Assembly (NCBI RefSeq): GCF_000619925.1
Contig: NZ_KK211042.1
Span: 124,001-188,000 of the forward strand
Length of the DNA: 64,000 nucleotides
Source of the DNA: Treponema sp. C6A8
GTDB lineage: Bacteria; Spirochaetota; Spirochaetia; Treponematales; Treponemataceae
Direction: 5' to 3'
The notes below the pieces were generated by a model that saw only the letters and a list, made by a program, of their open reading frames with translations, did no database searches and was not told the origin of the DNA. How positions within the stretch are numbered: position 1 is the first letter of the stretch; each line of letters opens with the position of its first letter. Below, one piece after another: positions 33,419-41,028 of the stretch. The translations under genes and the position numbers were made by a program.

Positions 33419-34543
33419 TTATTTTTCCCTAAGAATTTTGTAAATCTTAAGGATATCTGCCTCCGAAACTTCCTTTCTTGTGTTGGAAGGACTGCCGGAA
33501 GCAAGAGCATCCTTTGCCATCTTTGGCGAAAACTCTTCAAACTTCTTAAGGTCGATTCCATATTGGCGAAGTGTCGGAATTTCAAGTTCTTTTGTAAGTC
33601 CTTCAAGGGCGCTGATAAAGTCCCCGGCCCCTATTCTACGAGCAATATCCGCAAAGCGGCTTTCAGCACCATCAAGAGCAAACTTAAGGCATTCGCAAAT
33701 AAGCATTGCATTTGAAATTCCGTGCGGAACATGGAATAAAGCTCCGATCGGGCGGCTCATTCCGTGAACAATCGTCACACTGGAATTATTGATTGCAACG
33801 CCTGCCTCATAAGCTGCAATTGCAAGAGACTCGCGGGCAGCTATGTTATTACCGTCTTTTGCAGCAAGAGGCAGCATTTTGAAAATGCGTTCAATTGCAT
33901 CAAGGCAGTAAAAATCAGTCAGCGGACTTGCCTTTTTTGAAGTATAGGCTTCTACCGCATGAGTAAGGGCATCCATACCGGTTGCAACTGTAATTCCACG
34001 CGGGGCAGAAAGCGTATAATTAAAATCCACAAGTGCCAGATCCGGTAAAAGATCATCGCCCTTCATCAAAAGCTTTGCATCAGTTTTTGTGTCGGTGTAA
34101 ACAAAAAACTTTGTTGCTTCTGAACCGGTTCCGGCAGTTGTAGGAATGAGAACCAGCGGAGGAAAATCTCCCTTCATCTCCTTTCCTGCCCAGTCAATCA
34201 GCTCGCATTTGAGCACAGACATTGCAGCAACTGCCTTTGCAGTATCAAGCGGAGTTCCTCCACCAAGCCCGATTATAAAATCACACTTTTCACTTCTATA
34301 AACCTGAACCGCACTTATAATCATTTTGTCATCAGGCTCACCGGGTAAGTCATTAAAAACTGCAGATGCAATTCCTGCCCCTTCAAGTTTTTTCTGAATT
34401 TTCCCGGTAAGACCTGTTTTTGTGATTATCTTTCCGGTTACAATCAGAGCCTTTTTTCCCATCTCCCTGATATAAGGAATGGCTGAGTCAAAGGCCCCCT
34501 GCCCCATAATCGTGCGGCCTGGCATTGTAAAATTAAAAGCCAA
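33419..34543 (-). CDS. Iron-type alcohol dehydrogenase, likely malonate semialdehyde reductase
   Basis: 374 residues starting at TTG, chosen because GGAGG lies 6 bases upstream and the N-terminus LAFNFTMPGRTIMGQGA matches the FTF.NPTRIVFG start of this family. NAD-binding GLGGGTPLDTAKA, IPTTAGTGSEAT, metal ligands in GMDALTHAVEAY and HGMSRPIGALFHVPHGISNA. The start overlaps the aminotransferase stop by 11 bases. Family members reduce small aldehydes. Here the product of the preceding aminotransferase would be malonate semialdehyde, so 3-hydroxypropionate is the inferred product; this is context only. Confidence 0.75.
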   Translation of the reverse strand: MAFNFTMPGRTIMGQGAFDSAIPYIREMGKKALIVTGKIITKTGLTGKIQKKLEGAGIASAVFNDLPGEPDDKMIISAVQVYRSEKCDFIIGLGGGTPLDTAKAVAAMSVLKCELIDWAGKEMKGDFPPLVLIPTTAGTGSEATKFFVYTDTKTDAKLLMKGDDLLPDLALVDFNYTLSAPRGITVATGMDALTHAVEAYTSKKASPLTDFYCLDAIERIFKMLPLAAKDGNNIAARESLAIAAYEAGVAINNSSVTIVHGMSRPIGALFHVPHGISNAMLICECLKFALDGAESRFADIARRIGAGDFISALEGLTKELEIPTLRQYGIDLKKFEEFSPKMAKDALASGSPSNTRKEVSEADILKIYKILREK

Positions 34544-35861
34544 GTTTTGCCTCCAGAAGAGAAAGAACTTCATCAAGTTTTGCCATTTCCTCATCAAGCT
34601 GAGCTTCTGTGATGATAAGAGGAGGGGCAACCATAATGCAGTTTTCATGGGTATAAGTTACAAACCCGCGGGCTTTAAGTTCCTTAGTTACAAAGCCCAT
34701 AAGATTTTCAGGATCCCTTCCCCATGGAACAAGAGGTTCACGGCTAGCCTTATCTTTTACAAGTTCTACCGCGCTGAACAAACCGATATAGCGCACATCA
34801 CCTACGCTCGGATGCTTAGCCTTTAAGCCTTCAAGAATTTCTCCCAGATGCTTTCCGACCTTCTGAACGTGACCTTCAATATCATTCTTAAGATAGAATT
34901 CCTGGCAGGCAACTCCGGCTGCGCAGGCAAGAGGATGTCCGGAATATGTCAGACCGCATGAAAGGTAATTATCATCAAAGAATGCGGCAATTTCATTTTT
35001 AACGATACAGCCTCCAAGAGGAATGTAGCCTGAGTTTACCCCCTTGGCAAAAGTGATGATATCAGGAACAACATCAAAGTTCATAAAGGCAAACATTTTT
35101 CCTGTTCGGTACCAGCCTGCCATTACTTCATCACAAATCATCATAATTCCGAATTCATCGCAAACGGCACGAACTCCCTTGAGGTAGCCCTTAGGAGGAA
35201 TGATTACACCGTTTGAACCGGTAATTGTTTCGCACACAATTGCAGCCACACGGTCAGCGCCTTCGTAAATTACCTGATCCCTGAGCTGGCGGATATAGTA
35301 TTGAGTTGCTTCTTCTTCAGATGCAAACTTAAGTTTTTCCTGATAGAGATAAGGATCAAAAAAGTGGATAAAGCCAGGAATTGCCGGTTCAAGCGCAAAG
35401 TGTCTAGGCTCACCAGTCAAGTTTCCTGCACCAAAGGTTGAACCGTGATATGAACGGTAACGGCTCATTACCTTAAAGCGGCCTGTATACATTCGCGCAA
35501 TTTTGATTGCATTTTCGTTGGCATCGGCACCGCCGTTAGTAAAGAAAACTTTTCCAAAGCAGTCAGGCAATCTGTCTACAATTGATTTTGCAAGCTTTGC
35601 TCGAGGCTCAGATCCGAATGAGCCCTGAATATAGGCGTAAGAATCAAGCTGAGCTTTAATTGCCTCTGTCATTTCTTTATTTGCGTATCCGGCATTCATA
35701 TTAACCTGCTCAGAAGACATATCCGCGTAACGTTTTCCGTCGGTATCGTAAATGTAAATTCCTTCGCAGCGAGCAACAGGAGTAGGATTAAGTCCACGCT
35801 GCTTGCTCCAACTCTGCAGAACATATTTTGTCTGCATTTCGCTAATTTCTTTTCCAGTCAT
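34533..35861 (-). CDS. Class III aminotransferase, probable beta-alanine:pyruvate/2-oxoglutarate transaminase
   Basis: 442 residues from ATG 5 bases after GGAGG. PLP-binding features: FFTNGGADANENAIKIAR, YRSYHGSTFGAG, MMICDEVMAGWYRTGK, and the lysine in ITFAKGVNSGYIPLGG. It is the omega-amino-acid branch (beta-alanine, GABA and related substrates). As first gene of an operon that makes beta-alanine from uracil, it is likely to convert beta-alanine to malonate semialdehyde. The adjacent dehydrogenase would then remove the aldehyde. Other omega-amines cannot be excluded. Confidence 0.82.
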   Translation of the reverse strand: MTGKEISEMQTKYVLQSWSKQRGLNPTPVARCEGIYIYDTDGKRYADMSSEQVNMNAGYANKEMTEAIKAQLDSYAYIQGSFGSEPRAKLAKSIVDRLPDCFGKVFFTNGGADANENAIKIARMYTGRFKVMSRYRSYHGSTFGAGNLTGEPRHFALEPAIPGFIHFFDPYLYQEKLKFASEEEATQYYIRQLRDQVIYEGADRVAAIVCETITGSNGVIIPPKGYLKGVRAVCDEFGIMMICDEVMAGWYRTGKMFAFMNFDVVPDIITFAKGVNSGYIPLGGCIVKNEIAAFFDDNYLSCGLTYSGHPLACAAGVACQEFYLKNDIEGHVQKVGKHLGEILEGLKAKHPSVGDVRYIGLFSAVELVKDKASREPLVPWGRDPENLMGFVTKELKARGFVTYTHENCIMVAPPLIITEAQLDEEMAKLDEVLSLLEAKLGF

Positions 35862-35897
35862 ATCTGCCTCCAAATCTTTTTTTTAATCTTGCTTTGT

Positions 35898-35925
35898 TTT
35901 ATACCCGAACGATTTCCCCTTTCAA
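35898..35925 (-). promoter_or_regulatory. Predicted promoter of the pyrimidine-degradation operon
   Basis: Minus strand: -35 TTGAAA (35920-35925), 16-base spacer, -10 TATAAA (35898-35903). It lies about 37 bases before the aminotransferase start. Confidence 0.6.
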
Positions 35926-36074
35926 CTGAAATAAAAAAATAATTTTACATTTTGAATAAATTTTTTGATGGCTTTGTGCAAGAAGAAAAGAATAATTGAA
36001 GAAATTTATGCAGATTGAACAAAATAAAGGGTATGCAGGCAAAACTGATAATTTGGGGAAATCCGTGACCGCAG

Positions 36075-36125
36075 CAATCTGATATTATACATTTACAAGC
36101 TTTTTGACTATATGAATAAGACCAG
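36075..36125 (+). promoter_or_regulatory. Pyridoxal kinase upstream region shared with pdxR pseudogene
   Basis: It begins with the 14-mer CAATCTGATATTAT and goes on through TTTTTGACTATAT to ACCAG. Positions 39310-39360 carry the same arrangement with about 11 to 12 differences in 51 bases. Immediately before it, the minus strand reads V-T-D-F-P-K where PdxR has I-T-I-D-F-S-K, possibly a remnant of a former divergent pdxR. The rest of 35926-36160 shows nothing else recognisable. Confidence 0.45.
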
Positions 36126-36160
36126 ATTTTCTGTAATATGCCTGCAAAAAGGAGAAAAAT

Positions 36161-37003
36161 ATGGATAAAAAACTTTTGACAATTCAGGACATTTCCTGCG
36201 TGGGACAGTGCTCGCTTACAGTTGCCCTGCCAATCATTTCTGCCTGCGGAATTGAAACAGCAATTCTTCCCGGGGCCCTGCTTTCCAACCACACTGCGGC
36301 CGGCTATTCGGGATGGACTTTCAACGACCTTACGGACGAAATGCCAAAAATCCTTGAACGCTGGAATAAGGAAAATATAAGATTTGACGCCTTTTACACT
36401 GGCTACGTTACAAAAACTCAGATTGCCCACATCCTTCAGATTATGGATAAGGCAGCCCTTCCGGGAGCACTCCGCATTGTTGATCCGGCTATGGCTGATA
36501 ACGGAAAGCTTTATGCGGGATTTGACGACAACTTCCCTCAGGAAATGGCAAAACTCTGTAAGGGTGCCGACTACATTCTTCCAAACCTGACAGAAGCAAG
36601 CTTCCTTTTGGGCATTCCTTACGCCGGCTCAGATTACGACCAGGCTTACATAGAAAAAATCAGCCGCGACCTTGCAAAGCTGGGCGCTAAAAATGTTGTG
36701 ATTACAGGCGTTTCTTTTGAAAAAGGAAAGATTGGCGCTTCTGTTTACCACAGCGACTCAGACTCTTTTGAATATTACTTCAACGAAAAAATTGACGTTT
36801 CCTTCCACGGAACAGGCGACGTTTTCTCTTCAGCCTTTGCCGGCGCCCTGATGAGAGGAAAATCAGCCCTTCAGGCAGCCAAAATCGCCGCAGACTTTGT
36901 TGTAGATTCAATCAGGAAAACTCTGGACGACAAGACCGACCACTGGTACGGAGTTAAATTTGAAAAGGCAATCCCAGGACTGATTAAGGCGTTGGAAGAG
37001 TAA
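36161..37003 (+). CDS. Pyridoxal/pyridoxamine kinase
   Basis: 280 residues with AAAGGAG before the ATG. Ribokinase-fold features of PdxY/PdxK: TIQDISCVGQCSLTVALPI at the N-terminus, GYVTKTQI, VDPAMADNGKLY, LPNLTEASFLLG, and the anion hole and catalytic Asp in DVSFHGTGDVFSSAFAGAL. It phosphorylates vitamin B6 vitamers to the 5'-phosphates used by, for example, the neighbouring aminotransferase. Its upstream region contains the same 14-base motif as pdxR, consistent with PdxR control. A GGGGCTC-AAAG-GAGCCCC hairpin (37012-37029) follows without a T-run. Confidence 0.9.
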   Translation: MDKKLLTIQDISCVGQCSLTVALPIISACGIETAILPGALLSNHTAAGYSGWTFNDLTDEMPKILERWNKENIRFDAFYTGYVTKTQIAHILQIMDKAALPGALRIVDPAMADNGKLYAGFDDNFPQEMAKLCKGADYILPNLTEASFLLGIPYAGSDYDQAYIEKISRDLAKLGAKNVVITGVSFEKGKIGASVYHSDSDSFEYYFNEKIDVSFHGTGDVFSSAFAGALMRGKSALQAAKIAADFVVDSIRKTLDDKTDHWYGVKFEKAIPGLIKALEE

Positions 37004-37011
37004 AATAAAAC

Positions 37012-37029
37012 GGGGCTCAAAGGAGCCCC
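37012..37029 (+). terminator. Hairpin after pyridoxal kinase gene
   Basis: GGGGCTC pairs perfectly with GAGCCCC around AAAG. There is no T-run on the plus strand, so termination would be weak; it lies just ahead of the next gene's promoter. Confidence 0.45.
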
Positions 37030-37042
37030 TGCCTCACATCTC

Positions 37043-37072
37043 TTGCCCATTCTTGCCTTCTTAACATATAAT
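37043..37072 (+). promoter_or_regulatory. Promoter giving a probably leaderless mRNA
   Basis: -35 TTGCCC (37043-37048), 18 bases, consensus -10 TATAAT (37067-37072). The ATG of the next gene begins 7 bases after the -10, right where transcription should begin, and no Shine-Dalgarno sequence exists. Confidence 0.65.
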
Positions 37073-37078
37073 AACAAT

Positions 37079-37801
37079 ATGTTAAAAGTTTACACACAGG
37101 AAAATACCTTTACAAACCGTAAGAAACCTTATGTTTTCAAAAGTCAGAATGACATTACAGTAGACGAAGACGCTATTATCAGACAGATAGCTGATGCAAA
37201 TACGACAATCACAGAAGCTGATGCTAGGGCAGTAATGAATGTTCTGGAAAGAGTATTTTGGAATAATATTAGAGATGGTAATGTTGTAAAACTTTTTATG
37301 GGAAGTTTCAGGGCAGGAGCCGCCGGAAGTGCAGAAACATCAAAAGAGATTTTTAAGCCAGTACCTGTAAACTATAAGAATGCACCTCAGCGGGATCACA
37401 AAATTTCTTTATTATTCAAAAGCGATATAAAAAAAGAAAAACTTTTGTGCGAAGACGTCAAATATGAACGTATAACAAATCATGGCATATGCAATCCCTA
37501 CATTTCCTCTATCAGCGGTTACAGCAACAGAATAAACGGAGTTTTTTCACCAATGGAAATTGCCACAATTGACGGTAAGTTTATAAAAATTGACTGTAAG
37601 GATGATAATCAGGGTGTTTTTATAAGCGGCAAGGGAAAAACATATAAGCCGAATATTTTTATCAAAAATACAAGAACAATGCTTTCCTTTCAGCTTCCTG
37701 CAGAAATCGAAGAAGGCGAATACCTTGTAACAGTAAAAACAAACAGAAGAGGCCTTCTGCATGAGTCTAATACCTATAAGATTATTATAGAAAAGTCCTA
37801 A
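37079..37801 (+). CDS. HU/IHF-like DNA-binding protein with C-terminal Ig-like domain
   Basis: 240 residues. Residues about 20-120 read as an HU-like domain (ADARAVMNVLERVFWNNI, then GNVVKLFMGSFRAGAAGS and YKNAPQRDHKISLLFKSD); residues 140-240 look like the beta-rich Ig-like domain often fused to it (DUF4469-like), ending YLVTVKTNRRGLLHES. Members are thought to be nucleoid-associated proteins of Bacteroidetes and spirochaetes; function is little known. The ATG at 37079 lies 6 bases after TATAAT, and I chose it over an upstream in-frame ATG that would lie upstream of the expected transcript start. Confidence 0.7.
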   Translation: MLKVYTQENTFTNRKKPYVFKSQNDITVDEDAIIRQIADANTTITEADARAVMNVLERVFWNNIRDGNVVKLFMGSFRAGAAGSAETSKEIFKPVPVNYKNAPQRDHKISLLFKSDIKKEKLLCEDVKYERITNHGICNPYISSISGYSNRINGVFSPMEIATIDGKFIKIDCKDDNQGVFISGKGKTYKPNIFIKNTRTMLSFQLPAEIEEGEYLVTVKTNRRGLLHESNTYKIIIEKS

Positions 37802-37883
37802 GAAAATAATGACTAAAGTATATAAAAAAAAGACCTTAGGTCAGTAAGAAAAACCTCTAAAGTCTTTGACAAAAGTTCTGAAC

Positions 37884-37914
37884 CTGGTGGAGTTCCAACT
37901 TGAAACTGCACCAG
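37884..37914. other. Hairpin in gene-free stretch 37802-38012
   Basis: CTGGTG-GAGTT-CCAA pairs with TTG-AACT-CACCAG at 13 of 15 positions around a one-base loop, followed by a second inverted pair (GTGGAGTT with AACTCCAC at 37888 and about 37926). Nothing else recognisable between the HU-like gene and the DUF4160 module. Confidence 0.4.
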
Positions 37915-38012
37915 ATTCACTCTGAAACTCCACGAAGTTCACCCCGTCCCCCGTGCAGGTACAAAAGATTTATTATAGAGCTACAGGTGATTTATTATTC
38001 TCCTCCAAAGTT

Positions 38013-38291
38013 TTATCCTCTATAAAATCCTTCACTACTTAATGCAGCCCATTTTTTATACATTTCTTTGTAATTGTCTTTTATAAAAGCTTGGATTTTA
38101 TTAATTTCTTTATCCGTAAGTACACCTCGTTTTTCTACGATTGTATCTCCATTTTCTTTTACAAAGAATTTTGCAGATGATTCTTCTGTCAGGGTAGAAT
38201 CACTTGCATGAACATGAAAAGCTTCAACAATACATTTTGCAGTAAAGTACAAAAAGTATCCGCATATTTTGTATTGAAAATATTTAGGCAT
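38013..38291 (-). CDS. DUF4160 family protein
   Basis: 92 residues from the ATG of MPKYFQY, 7 bases after GGAG and overlapping the preceding stop. The pattern MPKYFQYKICGYFLYF, then VEAFHVHASDSTL and SSAKFFV, with a C-terminal WAALS, matches DUF4160, a small family usually encoded with a small partner and often discussed as toxin-antitoxin-like. Function is unproven. It ends a three-gene overlapping run (38013-38797). Confidence 0.7.
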   Translation of the reverse strand: MPKYFQYKICGYFLYFTAKCIVEAFHVHASDSTLTEESSAKFFVKENGDTIVEKRGVLTDKEINKIQAFIKDNYKEMYKKWAALSSEGFYRG

Positions 38292-38529
38292 TATCCATCT
38301 CCAGATACTTTTTTGCATTTTTCAAATAATCTTTTGCGATAGAAAGTTCAATATCGTCCATACTGGTTTCAATCAGGCTTTCTCCATCAATAGATTTGTC
38401 ATAAAAAAATACAGCGGCATGATTTTTTTCGTTTAGATTTACAACATCAATTTTGTCATCATGTTTTAAGAAAGCGAACCCATCAATTATCACATCTGCT
38501 TTATCTGCAATTTCATTTATATCACTCAT
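38284..38529 (-). CDS. Unknown 81-residue acidic protein, partner in DUF4160 module
   Basis: Starts after GGAGATTCGAT and overlaps the stop of the gene before and the start of the gene after, so the three are translationally coupled. It is acidic and has the pattern VIIDGFAFLKHDDKIDVVNL, then a helical C-terminus SIAKDYLKNAKKYLEM. I do not recognise the family. Its tight linkage implies a joint function with the DUF4160 protein. Confidence 0.6.
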   Translation of the reverse strand: MSDINEIADKADVIIDGFAFLKHDDKIDVVNLNEKNHAAVFFYDKSIDGESLIETSMDDIELSIAKDYLKNAKKYLEMDNA

Positions 38530-38797
38530 ATCGAATCTCCACTTTTTTTATAGGTTCAAGAAACTGCTTTGAATTAAAATGTAATTCATTAAGAACGTTT
38601 GTTATATCAACATACTCTTCTGTAATTCCTAATTTGTCATAATCAGCCATAACAACAAGATAGCCATTATCCCAATTTTCTATTGATTTATATTCTTTCA
38701 ATTTTGAAGAAGTTCTGAATTTTAGAGTAACATCTCCAAACTTAAAAAACGAGAAAATTCCAGAATTGCTTAAATAGGCTGTAGAATTGTTCACCAT
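38522..38797 (-). CDS. Unknown 91-residue protein, first gene of DUF4160 module
   Basis: The start at 38797 is chosen because consensus TATAAT (38804-38809) ends exactly 6 bases upstream, implying a leaderless mRNA; the open frame continues upstream into the pdxR pseudogene, but that part is not its own. Pattern: FSFFKFGDVTLKFRTSSKL, YLVVMADYDKLG, and PIKKVEIRYE at the end. Family not recognised. It may be a small regulatory or antitoxin-like partner. Confidence 0.6.
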   Translation of the reverse strand: MVNNSTAYLSNSGIFSFFKFGDVTLKFRTSSKLKEYKSIENWDNGYLVVMADYDKLGITEEYVDITNVLNELHFNSKQFLEPIKKVEIRYE

Positions 38798-38843
38798 ACA
38801 GATATTATAGCGGATATTTGGACAGAAGAAAACGAATATTTTT

Positions 38844-39316
38844 AGACGGCAGCCGGCGGGAAGAACCATATAGCTTATTCGGAAGGAAGGCGAAATCGTT
38901 TTGGAAAAGGTATTAACGTAAATTACCTTACCGCTGCTGTCACCGCTAAAAAGTGTCGGCAGAGGCTTTCCGTTAAAACGGAACTCGCTGTCGTAATCAT
39001 CTTCTATTCTAAAGCGGTCGGAAGCCTCAGACGCCCACTGTAAAAGTTCAAGGCGGAGGCGAATTGGCATTACTCGGCCGGTCGGAAAATGATGGGCCGG
39101 AGAAAGATGGATTATGTCGATTTGCTTTTGATTTAAAAGCGAAGTATCAAGCCCCTAAGAGTCGATTAAAACCGGCTTTACATCTGCCCCGTTGAGCTGA
39201 AAAACCGAGGCAACCTTGTGATAACCGGGATTTTCCACACCGTAGATTTTATTCCGCCCGAAAAACTGCACCAGCATTGAATAAAGGGATTCTGTTCCCG
39301 CACCAATTACAATCTG
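38844..39316 (-). pseudogene. pdxR (MocR) pseudogene fragment
   Basis: Matches the inner part of pdxR (23046-23520) with about 17 differences in 473 bases by eye. It lacks both ends and has a nonsense change (CAG to TAG in the D-S-Q-G-L stretch). The upstream junction lies in ACAATCTG, an 8-mer present both inside pdxR and just at its start, so the 5' part was probably lost by recombination between those short repeats. The segment beyond the junction resembles the pyridoxal kinase promoter region. Confidence 0.85.
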
Positions 39317-39368
39317 ATATTATAGGTTTACAGGATTTTTGACTATATTCGTAACACCAGAGTTATTT

Positions 39369-39803
39369 TTAATTTGCATTATAAAACCAATCTTCCATAT
39401 TTAAGAAAGCCATTTCTTTCATGACTTCAAAATCTGCTGTATTATGAGTAACCAGTATCATTCCATTTGAAATGGCTGTAGCTGCAATTTGAGAATCGTA
39501 AAAAGGAAGAGGCTTACCTTTTTTTTCTGCATCCGACTGCATTTCTCCACATATTCTTGCTGAAAATTTATCATAAGGAATGATTTCAACATTCTCTTCA
39601 AGATTTTTTATAAAACTTTGGATTATACTTTTTCTTCTTCCTTCCGGCATGCGCTTTAAACCACGGGTTAACTCTTGCCAAGTAACTGATGCAATTGCAC
39701 AAAGATTTTTTCTTGCACTATAAAATGCAAGAACCTGATTATCTGGTCTTTCTTTTACGAATTCCGAAACTATATTTGTATCTAATAAATATGTTTTTTT
39801 CAT
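39369..39803 (-). CDS. PIN-domain toxin (VapC family)
   Basis: 144 residues from the ATG preceded by GGGG. PIN acidic residues: TYLLDTNIVSEFVK, VTWQELTRGLKR, LPFYDSQIAATAI and VTHNTADFEVM. PIN toxins are metal-dependent ribonucleases. It lies immediately downstream of a Phd/YefM-like antitoxin gene on the same strand (29 bases between), so together they form a toxin-antitoxin pair. Confidence 0.9.
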   Translation of the reverse strand: MKKTYLLDTNIVSEFVKERPDNQVLAFYSARKNLCAIASVTWQELTRGLKRMPEGRRKSIIQSFIKNLEENVEIIPYDKFSARICGEMQSDAEKKGKPLPFYDSQIAATAISNGMILVTHNTADFEVMKEMAFLNMEDWFYNAN

Positions 39804-39832
39804 AATTTTTCCCCTTTTGCAAAAGCAAGCAA

Positions 39833-40099
39833 TTACGCCCAAGGATCTTTTGAATAATCAGGGTACTCGCGGGATGGTTTTACATCAAATTCTAAACCAT
39901 ATAGATCATCTTTATGTTCTTTACGCCATAAAGTAAGCCAATTTTCTGATTTACTTGATGAATCTGTATATTCTCCATAACTGACAATAACAGCAACAGG
40001 CTTGTCATAGCGGGTAAGCTCTACAACCTCGCCTTCTTCCGCCATTTTTACCAGGGCTGAAAAATTATTTCTGGCATCGTAAATAGATGTTCTGCACAT
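39833..40099 (-). CDS. Phd/YefM-type antitoxin (VapB role)
   Basis: 88 residues after GGGAGG. The N-terminus SIYDARNNFSALVKMAEEGE followed by VVELTRYDKPVAVIVSYGEY is the Phd/YefM DNA-binding fold, and the acidic C-terminus (DDLYGLEFDVKP) would wrap the toxin. It should neutralise the downstream PIN toxin and repress its own promoter. Confidence 0.88.
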   Translation of the reverse strand: MCRTSIYDARNNFSALVKMAEEGEVVELTRYDKPVAVIVSYGEYTDSSSKSENWLTLWRKEHKDDLYGLEFDVKPSREYPDYSKDPWA

Positions 40100-40131
40100 A
40101 GACGCCTCCCAAATTCAATTTGTATATTTTT

Positions 40132-40160
40132 ATTGTAACCTGAGAAAATATTCTGGTCAA
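40132..40160 (-). promoter_or_regulatory. Toxin-antitoxin promoter
   Basis: Minus strand: -35 TTGACC (40155-40160), exactly 17 bases, -10 TACAAT (40132-40137). Confidence 0.65.
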
Positions 40161-40201
40161 CATATTTTATTCTAGCCAACATTAAAAAGTAATTTTTCGA
40201 C

Positions 40202-40230
40202 AAAAAAAAGGCGTTATAAAAACGCCTTAT
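40202..40230 (-). terminator. Intrinsic terminator after the unknown 213-residue gene
   Basis: AAGGCGTT pairs with AACGCCTT around five bases. On the minus strand it is followed by eight T. Confidence 0.8.
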
Positions 40231-40270
40231 AAATTTATGTATATCAGATTTACTACTCCAAGTTTACTGA

Positions 40271-40912
40271 TTATTTAATTTTTTTAGATGCTTTACAAGT
40301 TCTTATAAGCTGAACAGCACGAAGGAAGGCATCTGCTTCTGTAATTTTATTACCTACATCAAATAGAGGACTTAATATATTTTCAGCAAATTCATCATTT
40401 ACAACACATTTTACAGAAAAATTTTTACCATCAAAGTATTCAGCAAAAAGATTATTTATATCATCTGCCGCTTTTCTTACAGGTTCCACATCACCGCCCT
40501 TAACAAAAGGACATGCAAACATTATTTCAAAAGATTCATAATCTGAAAAATATTGTAAGCAAGTAAGACAGAATCTAAATAGCTTTTTGAAAATTCTATC
40601 TTCGTTATCACCGTAACCAAGCCCATTATTATGAAAAGCCACATCGGCGATATACAGTTCTTTTCCCTTAAATCCTATTACATCAATTTCTGTTTCATTT
40701 AATATATTTTCAAGTGTTCGTTGTACACCGTTCTTGCTTGTGAAATTTTCTCTTACAGTTTCATTTTCACTATATAATTTGTCGTATATTTCTTTTACAT
40801 TTGAGTTTTCTTCATACGCTTTGGAATTTGTCCAGTTTTGACAACAAATCGTACATTTTTTTATATATTTTAAATAACTCAGCAATACTGATTCACCAAT
40901 ATTATCAGTCAT
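40271..40912 (-). CDS. Unknown 213-residue protein
   Basis: Not recognised. Starts after AGG at a normal spacing. Two close cysteine pairs near the N-terminus (KKCTICCQNW) and a stretch EIDVIGFKGKELYIADVAFH followed by GYGDNEDRIFKK that is loosely like the core of PD-(D/E)xK nucleases, but without the lysine; I would not call it one. Low complexity is absent and the frame is clean, so it is probably real. It lies between the toxin-antitoxin pair and the variable lipoprotein in what looks like an accessory region. Not an Avd homologue by length or pattern. Confidence 0.55.
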   Translation of the reverse strand: MTDNIGESVLLSYLKYIKKCTICCQNWTNSKAYEENSNVKEIYDKLYSENETVRENFTSKNGVQRTLENILNETEIDVIGFKGKELYIADVAFHNNGLGYGDNEDRIFKKLFRFCLTCLQYFSDYESFEIMFACPFVKGGDVEPVRKAADDINNLFAEYFDGKNFSVKCVVNDEFAENILSPLFDVGNKITEADAFLRAVQLIRTCKASKKIK

Positions 40913-40967
40913 ATTTTTACCTGCATTCTATAGATTTATATTTTCTTTAAATTATAACTGGATTCGC

Positions 40968-41028
40968 ACTTCCGCGAATGCGGAAGTCGATAATAATTTC
41001 CTTATAGAACTAGCCAACGCTAGTTGGC
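40968..41028 (-). other. Two hairpins just after the variable region
   Basis: One hairpin spans the stop codon: AACTAGC-GTTG-GCTAGTT (41008-41025), with an alternative GCCAAC-TAGC-GTTGGC (41013-41028). The second, ACTTCCGC with GCGGAAGT around four bases (40968-40987), lies about 33 bases downstream. Neither is followed by a T-run, so they are not ordinary terminators. Short GC-rich hairpins with four-base loops just after the variable repeat are a known requirement for DGR retrohoming. Confidence 0.5.

Noticed and set aside
40271-40912. DGR accessory protein (Avd) or nuclease
   Set aside because: Length and residue pattern do not fit the four-helix Avd family, and the nuclease-like stretch lacks the catalytic lysine.
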